From an uncultured bacterium (GTDB taxonomy: Bacteria > Elusimicrobiota > Elusimicrobia > Elusimicrobiales > Elusimicrobiaceae): a stretch of 64,000 bases of DNA. Under the pieces are notes generated by a model. It saw only the letters and a program-made list of their open reading frames with translations, was not told the origin of the DNA and searched no databases. Location of the stretch: the NCBI GenBank assembly GCA_949291545.1, contig CASEWB010000008.1, forward strand, positions 62,001 to 126,000. Direction: 5' to 3'. Shown one piece after another: positions 60,477-64,000 of this stretch (the stretch's first letter is position 1; each line of letters starts with the position of its first letter). Made by a program: the position numbers and the translations under genes.

Positions 60477-61829
60477 ATGAAACACAAATTTTTTACAACT
60501 GCTATGCTTGTTGGGGCGCTGTGTGCGGGGGCCGTGGCCGGCCCGGCGGCGGCGCAGCCGCTTGTACCTAAAATTTCAGCTAAAATCGGGCAAGCCGCCT
60601 GGGAGCGCGTTTTGGCTGCCCCGGCGGAGCAAGCCGCCCGGGAACAACTGTCCGCCGCTTGGCGGCGTGTTCCTGCTGCTGGCCGGGTTACTACGCCGGC
60701 CCAGGTTTTTAGCCAGCCTGGTCCGCACGCGCTTCAGGCAAAAAAAACGGCTCCCGCGTGGTTAAAGCATTTTAAAAACTTAACTACTCCTTTCCAACCC
60801 GCCCGCGTGGGAAAACAGATTTATTCCTCTAAAAAAGAATTAAAACGGGCGGTGGAACAAAGTTACAGCCGGGTGCTTCGCTTTCAAGAAAAGAACTTCA
60901 AACGGCCGGAGGATATCCCGTTTAGAACCATTCTCTATAAACCGTTTAACCAGCAAGACGCTGCGGCGCTTTCCCGCAACAAAACGGCGTTGCGCCTTAA
61001 CCAACGTTTGCTGGCGCGGCTGGAGGGGCTGGAGCGTTGGCCGGATAAGGGCCGCGGCGAATTGGGCGCACTTTATTCGTCGGAAGCAATTTCTTTTTTG
61101 GTATCGCGCCTGCAAAAAGAAAAATTTATTATGCTGGGGGAAAGGCACGAATCCCCGGCGGTGCAGCAAATGGTCGGCCGGTTGCTGGTGCAACTCAAAC
61201 GCGCTTTGCCCAAACGCCGTATTGTGCTGTTTAGCGAATTTATAGATTTGCCCCCTATTGAAAAACCGGACGAAAACGCCCTGTATGGGTATTACCGGCG
61301 GGTGCAGGGGGAAAATATTGCTCCCTTCCGAATGCAACAAATGACCGAAGACCAATACGCCGGAGAGTTGTTTTTCCAGTTGCTGCAAGAGAATATAGAA
61401 ATATATCCCTTGGAAGATCCGGTTCAAAATCAGATTTTTGAAGAAGAGTTGGACAGCCAGATGGAACTTTCTTTTTTTACCGTCAGTGCACGCAATAAAA
61501 CGTGGGCGCGGGTGATAGAAAGCAAAATGGCTGAAATCCGCCGGGAAGACCCGGAGGCCTTATTTGTGGTGTATGCCGGAATAGGGCACACGTCGTGGTT
61601 GTCGCCGGTGGCCATCCCGAAGCTTTTTGCAAACGAACATACGGTGGTGGTGGAGCTGTCGGCGCGGAGTTTGTCGCGCTTTAATGCGCTGTATCCCGTG
61701 TGGGGCAAAGACGATTCCGTTTTTAGGAGGCGTTCTTTTATTACTCTGTTGCATTGGCGGGGGCAATACGCCCGCACGCTGGCCAAGCAAACGGGGTTTG
61801 ATTATGCTGTGATTGTACCGGAGAAATAA
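60477..61829 (+). CDS. Secreted TIKI/TraB/ChaN-superfamily putative hydrolase, array member 4
   Basis: This 450-aa protein has a signal peptide ending near ..VAGPAAA and no QKNLLPA motif. Motifs are GERH (221-224), LFSEFIDLP, EIYPLEDPV, RNKTWARVIESKMAEIR and GIGH-TSW (368-371). The ATG at 60477 is used; an in-frame TTG at 60462 overlaps the end of member 3. There is no clear ribosome site, so coupling to upstream translation is likely. Confidence 0.82.
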   Translation: MKHKFFTTAMLVGALCAGAVAGPAAAQPLVPKISAKIGQAAWERVLAAPAEQAAREQLSAAWRRVPAAGRVTTPAQVFSQPGPHALQAKKTAPAWLKHFKNLTTPFQPARVGKQIYSSKKELKRAVEQSYSRVLRFQEKNFKRPEDIPFRTILYKPFNQQDAAALSRNKTALRLNQRLLARLEGLERWPDKGRGELGALYSSEAISFLVSRLQKEKFIMLGERHESPAVQQMVGRLLVQLKRALPKRRIVLFSEFIDLPPIEKPDENALYGYYRRVQGENIAPFRMQQMTEDQYAGELFFQLLQENIEIYPLEDPVQNQIFEEELDSQMELSFFTVSARNKTWARVIESKMAEIRREDPEALFVVYAGIGHTSWLSPVAIPKLFANEHTVVVELSARSLSRFNALYPVWGKDDSVFRRRSFITLLHWRGQYARTLAKQTGFDYAVIVPEK

Positions 61830-62935
61830 TGAAAAAACTTTTGGTTTGTCTATTATTGCTTTTTGGCGGAGCGAGCCAGGCCGTTTTGTACGCGCAAGGC
61901 AAAGCCGCTTCCACTTTAATCAAAACCAGCTTGCGCGGCGGCAGCCGGAACGCTGCTGTGACGGTGGGGAATGTCACCCTAAAGCTCCCGCCCGCCGTAA
62001 TGAAACAGCACGCGGAAGATATTAATAACTTGCATGTGATTTTTGAATTAAACCCTACGGTTTATAAACGGATTGCCGCGGCGAACAATGCCTATATTGT
62101 AAAATCTATTCAGCACTTTATGCGGGACTTTACCCGCTTTAATGACAATACTTTGCAGATTGCTTCCAATATACAAAGCCAGGTTTTTACGGAGGGAATT
62201 CCTTACCGGCAGTATTTGCCTAAAGATTTGGATATGTTATTTATCGGGGAAGTACACGAAATCCCCGGCCTGGCCCGCGAAGTACAAGCCCTTATCCGCT
62301 CGCTTCCGGGCCGGTATCCCGGCCGCCGGATTTATTTGGCCACGGAATTCTTGCCGGCAGACGAAAGAGGCCCTTTTTCTATAAAAATGGCTGTCACCAA
62401 ACCCTGGAAAATTTCCCGCCTGCTCCGCTACGCGCGCCGTATGAGTACGCCGGTTTTGTATGAAGCGTTGAGAATGGGAATTCCTGTGGTGGGGCTGGAA
62501 GAAGAGCGGGCCCTCTTTAAAAAAGTATGGCAGGAAACCAAACAGTTCCCTTCGCGGGAGAGTGTTGAGGATTATGCTGTTTCTTTTGTGGGAATGGATT
62601 TTCGCAACAAGTCTTGGGCTAAGCGTTTGCGCGCTTTGCGCCAGGCGGACCCCGATGCCTTGATTGTGGTGTATGCCGGATATGGGCATGTGGCCTATCA
62701 CAGGCAATCCAACTTGCCCGGCAAATTGCGTGAAAAATCTTTTGTGATTTCCTATACGGTGCCGGAGTTCTTGCCGCTTAATAACCCGCTGTTTCGCTAT
62801 TTTCGGGAGTCGCGGGGCATTTGCCAACAATTCCACGCCTCCCCCAAAGCCAAATTAGTGGCAAGCTGGAAAAAGGATACTCCTTTGAAAAAAATTATGG
62901 GTGCCGATATGGCAGTCATTCTTCAATCCAAATAG
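61829..62935 (+). CDS. Secreted TIKI/TraB/ChaN-superfamily putative hydrolase, array member 5 (short)
   Basis: This 368-aa protein overlaps the stop of member 4 (TAATG) with GGAGAA upstream. Signal peptide ..AVLYA. Motifs are GEVH (140-143), ATEFLPADE, GLEEER, RNKSWAKRLRALR and GYGH (284-287), followed by VAYH. The N-terminal region is about 80 residues shorter than in the others and the middle part (about 185-225) is unique. It is the most divergent member, but all superfamily residues are kept. Confidence 0.8.
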   Translation: MKKLLVCLLLLFGGASQAVLYAQGKAASTLIKTSLRGGSRNAAVTVGNVTLKLPPAVMKQHAEDINNLHVIFELNPTVYKRIAAANNAYIVKSIQHFMRDFTRFNDNTLQIASNIQSQVFTEGIPYRQYLPKDLDMLFIGEVHEIPGLAREVQALIRSLPGRYPGRRIYLATEFLPADERGPFSIKMAVTKPWKISRLLRYARRMSTPVLYEALRMGIPVVGLEEERALFKKVWQETKQFPSRESVEDYAVSFVGMDFRNKSWAKRLRALRQADPDALIVVYAGYGHVAYHRQSNLPGKLREKSFVISYTVPEFLPLNNPLFRYFRESRGICQQFHASPKAKLVASWKKDTPLKKIMGADMAVILQSK

Positions 62936-62950
62936 CCTTTTTTGTGCGTT

Positions 62951-62973
62951 CCGGGCGCTAATTGGGCGCCCGG
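62951..62973 (+). terminator. GC-rich hairpin after the array
   Basis: CCGGGCGC (62951-62958) pairs with GCGCCCGG (62966-62973), 7-nt loop. There is no T-tract. It probably ends or trims the array transcript. Confidence 0.45.
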
Positions 62974-63123
62974 GGCGCCTTTCCGGCAGCCCCACGCGCT
63001 GCGCCCACCCTACCCCAAATACTGCGCTTCTTTTCCGCTATTTATACTCCGGCTGGAGTGCCGGCTTACTGACGGTAAATTCGCCTAAATTTGTTTGTTT
63101 ACGCACAATATATCAAAAAATGC

Positions 63124-63153
63124 TTGACAAAACTATTTATTTTATGATATAAT
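63124..63153 (+). promoter_or_regulatory. Consensus promoter between array and portal gene
   Basis: TTGACA (63124-63129), 18 nt, TATAAT (63148-63153), with extended -10 TG. It points toward the portal gene but must first read through the opposite-strand small membrane gene. The stretch from about 62974 to 63123 shows nothing else I can support. Confidence 0.85.
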
Positions 63154-63252
63154 TAAAAAATAGAAGTAATCCTACCAAAATAGTTTTCCTAAAATTTGTG
63201 TTGTTGTAAGAGCCGCCGGCATTGCTGCGTCCTTGTGTGGGGATTTTTGCAT

Positions 63253-63281
63253 AAAAAAACCGCCCCGTATGTGGGGCGGTT
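63253..63281 (-). terminator. Rho-independent terminator of the small minus-strand gene
   Basis: AACCGCCCC (63258-63266) pairs with GGGGCGGTT (63273-63281). Read on the minus strand, it is followed by a run of T (63253-63259 complement). It does not work as a T-tailed terminator on the plus strand. Confidence 0.88.
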
Positions 63282-63296
63282 AAAAAATCCTATGGC

Positions 63297-63476
63297 TTAT
63301 ATCGGTGTTGCCGCCATAGAAACGGCCAAGATGGCAACCAGCAGTATCGTAAGCAAAATAGAAATCCACATCGCGGATTTTTTGCTCCCGCGCGGGAACA
63401 CCTTGCGCGTGATAATGTAGAACCCCGGTATTGCCAATAACACCACAAAAATCAAAATAGTAATTAGGCCCAGCAT
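63297..63476 (-). CDS. Small two-helix membrane protein
   Basis: This 59-aa protein on the minus strand is almost entirely two hydrophobic helices (about 2-22 and 36-57) joined by a basic loop (TRKVFPRGSKKS). A strong AAGGAGGG site lies eight nucleotides before the ATG, and a T-tailed terminator follows 16 nt after the stop. This argues for a real, monocistronic gene. An upstream in-frame start at 63542 would add a charged tail and lacks a ribosome site. The function is unknown; its position in a phage module suggests a holin-like or immunity role, but no motif supports either. Confidence 0.7.
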   Translation of the reverse strand: MLGLITILIFVVLLAIPGFYIITRKVFPRGSKKSAMWISILLTILLVAILAVSMAATPI

Positions 63477-63550
63477 TTGTACCCTCCTTCTTTCTTCTAT
63501 ATTAGTAAATTTCTTCCGGCTGTGCACGCTTCTGTTGTCCAATACTCCCT

Positions 63551-64000
63551 ATGAAACATAATAACCAACCAAAAACCGACTATTTGCGCCTGTATGAGGA
63601 ACTGAAAAACGAGCGTTCCACTTGGACGTCCGTTTGGAAAGAATTATCGTCTTATCTGGCGCCCACCCGCGGCTTTTTTGACGGACAAATCCCCAATCAA
63701 GGCCGCCGCATCGACCACAAAACCCTGTTGGATTCCGACCCGTGCCTGGCGGTGGAAGTGCTCTGCGCCGGTATGATGAGCGGGCTGACCAGCCCTTCGC
63801 GCAGTTGGTTCGACTTGACCCTCGCCCCCGAAGAACTGATGAACCTGCCCGGAGCGCGGGAATGGGTGTTTGAAATCAAAAAACGTCTGGAAGATGTGTT
63901 TGCCAAAAGCAACGTCTACAGCGTGCTGCACGGGTTCTACCAGGAAATTGCCGTATTCGGCACGGCGGCTTTTTTGGTGGAGGAAGACCCGCAAAAAGGT
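63551..64000 (+). CDS. Phage head-to-tail connecting (portal) protein, N-terminal part
   Basis: The frame is open to the window end (150 codons shown). It starts MKHNNQPKTDYLRLYEELKN. It has the features of phage head-tail connector/portal proteins: WKELSSYLAPTRGFF, then GMMSGLTSPSRSWFDLTLAPEEL, then VFAKSNVYSVLHGFYQEIAVFGTAAFLVEED. It carries packaged DNA and joins head to tail. It normally follows terminase directly. Here it is about 7.5 kb away. No good ribosome site is present upstream. Confidence 0.9.
   Translation, partial: MKHNNQPKTDYLRLYEELKNERSTWTSVWKELSSYLAPTRGFFDGQIPNQGRRIDHKTLLDSDPCLAVEVLCAGMMSGLTSPSRSWFDLTLAPEELMNLPGAREWVFEIKKRLEDVFAKSNVYSVLHGFYQEIAVFGTAAFLVEEDPQKG

Noticed and set aside
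54148..64000. Complete prophage
   Set aside because: Only packaging genes are visible; no integrase, repressor, lysis, tail or attachment site lies in the window, so extent and completeness cannot be judged. A gene transfer agent is also possible.
1..64000. CRISPR arrays, tRNA or rRNA genes, insertion sequences
   Set aside because: Reading through the gaps I found no regularly spaced repeats, no tRNA cloverleaf with a CCA end, no rRNA-like sequence and no transposase.

Overview
The window reads as one contig from a diderm bacterium with about 50-55% GC. It has secretin, PorV-like and LytM/EnvC-like envelope proteins, mostly strong AGGAG-type ribosome binding sites and short intergenic gaps. 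An N-methylated pilin-like gene, a fused TadZ-TadA ATPase, a PorV/PorQ-family protein and many secreted proteins starting with ..AQKNLLPA.. would fit a gut Elusimicrobiota lineage. That assignment is inference; no rRNA gene is present to test it.

Region 1 (1-14.4 kb) is a dense, co-directional housekeeping run: the end of an ABC-2 permease, an M50 site-2 protease, trpS, scpA, scpB, glgA, alkaline phosphatase, an FtsX-like protein, an EnvC-like degenerate LytM protein, a CtpA-type S41 protease and tsaD. It closes with a solute-binding-protein-like protein that lacks a signal peptide and a GAF-GGDEF diguanylate cyclase.

Region 2 (14.5-47.9 kb) is a large, divergent Tad/Flp-type pilus or secretion locus. 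It opens with a 1.56-kaa secreted FlgD-repeat protein and a PorV/PorQ-like outer-membrane protein. Then come two Flp-type pilins, TadE, CpaB, a secretin reduced to its C-terminal domain, a TadZ-TadA fusion, TadB with an added periplasmic domain, TadC, a TPR protein, a HAMP sensor-like protein, a small membrane protein and a thioredoxin-fold protein. After a terminator there is a three-gene signalling set (histidine kinase, REC-kinase hybrid, NarL-type regulator), a third tiny Flp-type pilin, and TadG- and TadE-like proteins. A consensus promoter then precedes a block of six membrane-anchored proteins I do not recognise (37.3-47.8 kb). Two of these are paralogues of each other, and the last and largest (1282 aa) has its own promoter and structured leader. 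No prepilin peptidase is visible in the window.

Region 3 (47.9-53.3 kb) holds a TPR protein, rsmA, a convergent glutamate formimidoyltransferase, a cold-shock protein with a 5' hairpin and a MATE transporter.

Region 4 (53.3-64.0 kb) holds a type IV pilin-like gene whose start codon lies in the loop of a perfect 17-bp inverted repeat, followed by a phage packaging module: a consensus promoter, terminase small and large subunits and, at the window edge, the start of a head-tail connector (portal) gene. Between terminase and portal sit five tandem genes for secreted TIKI/TraB/ChaN-superfamily putative hydrolases plus a small antisense membrane-protein gene. This array is the most unusual thing in the window. 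No integrase, repressor, attachment site, tRNA, rRNA or CRISPR was found.
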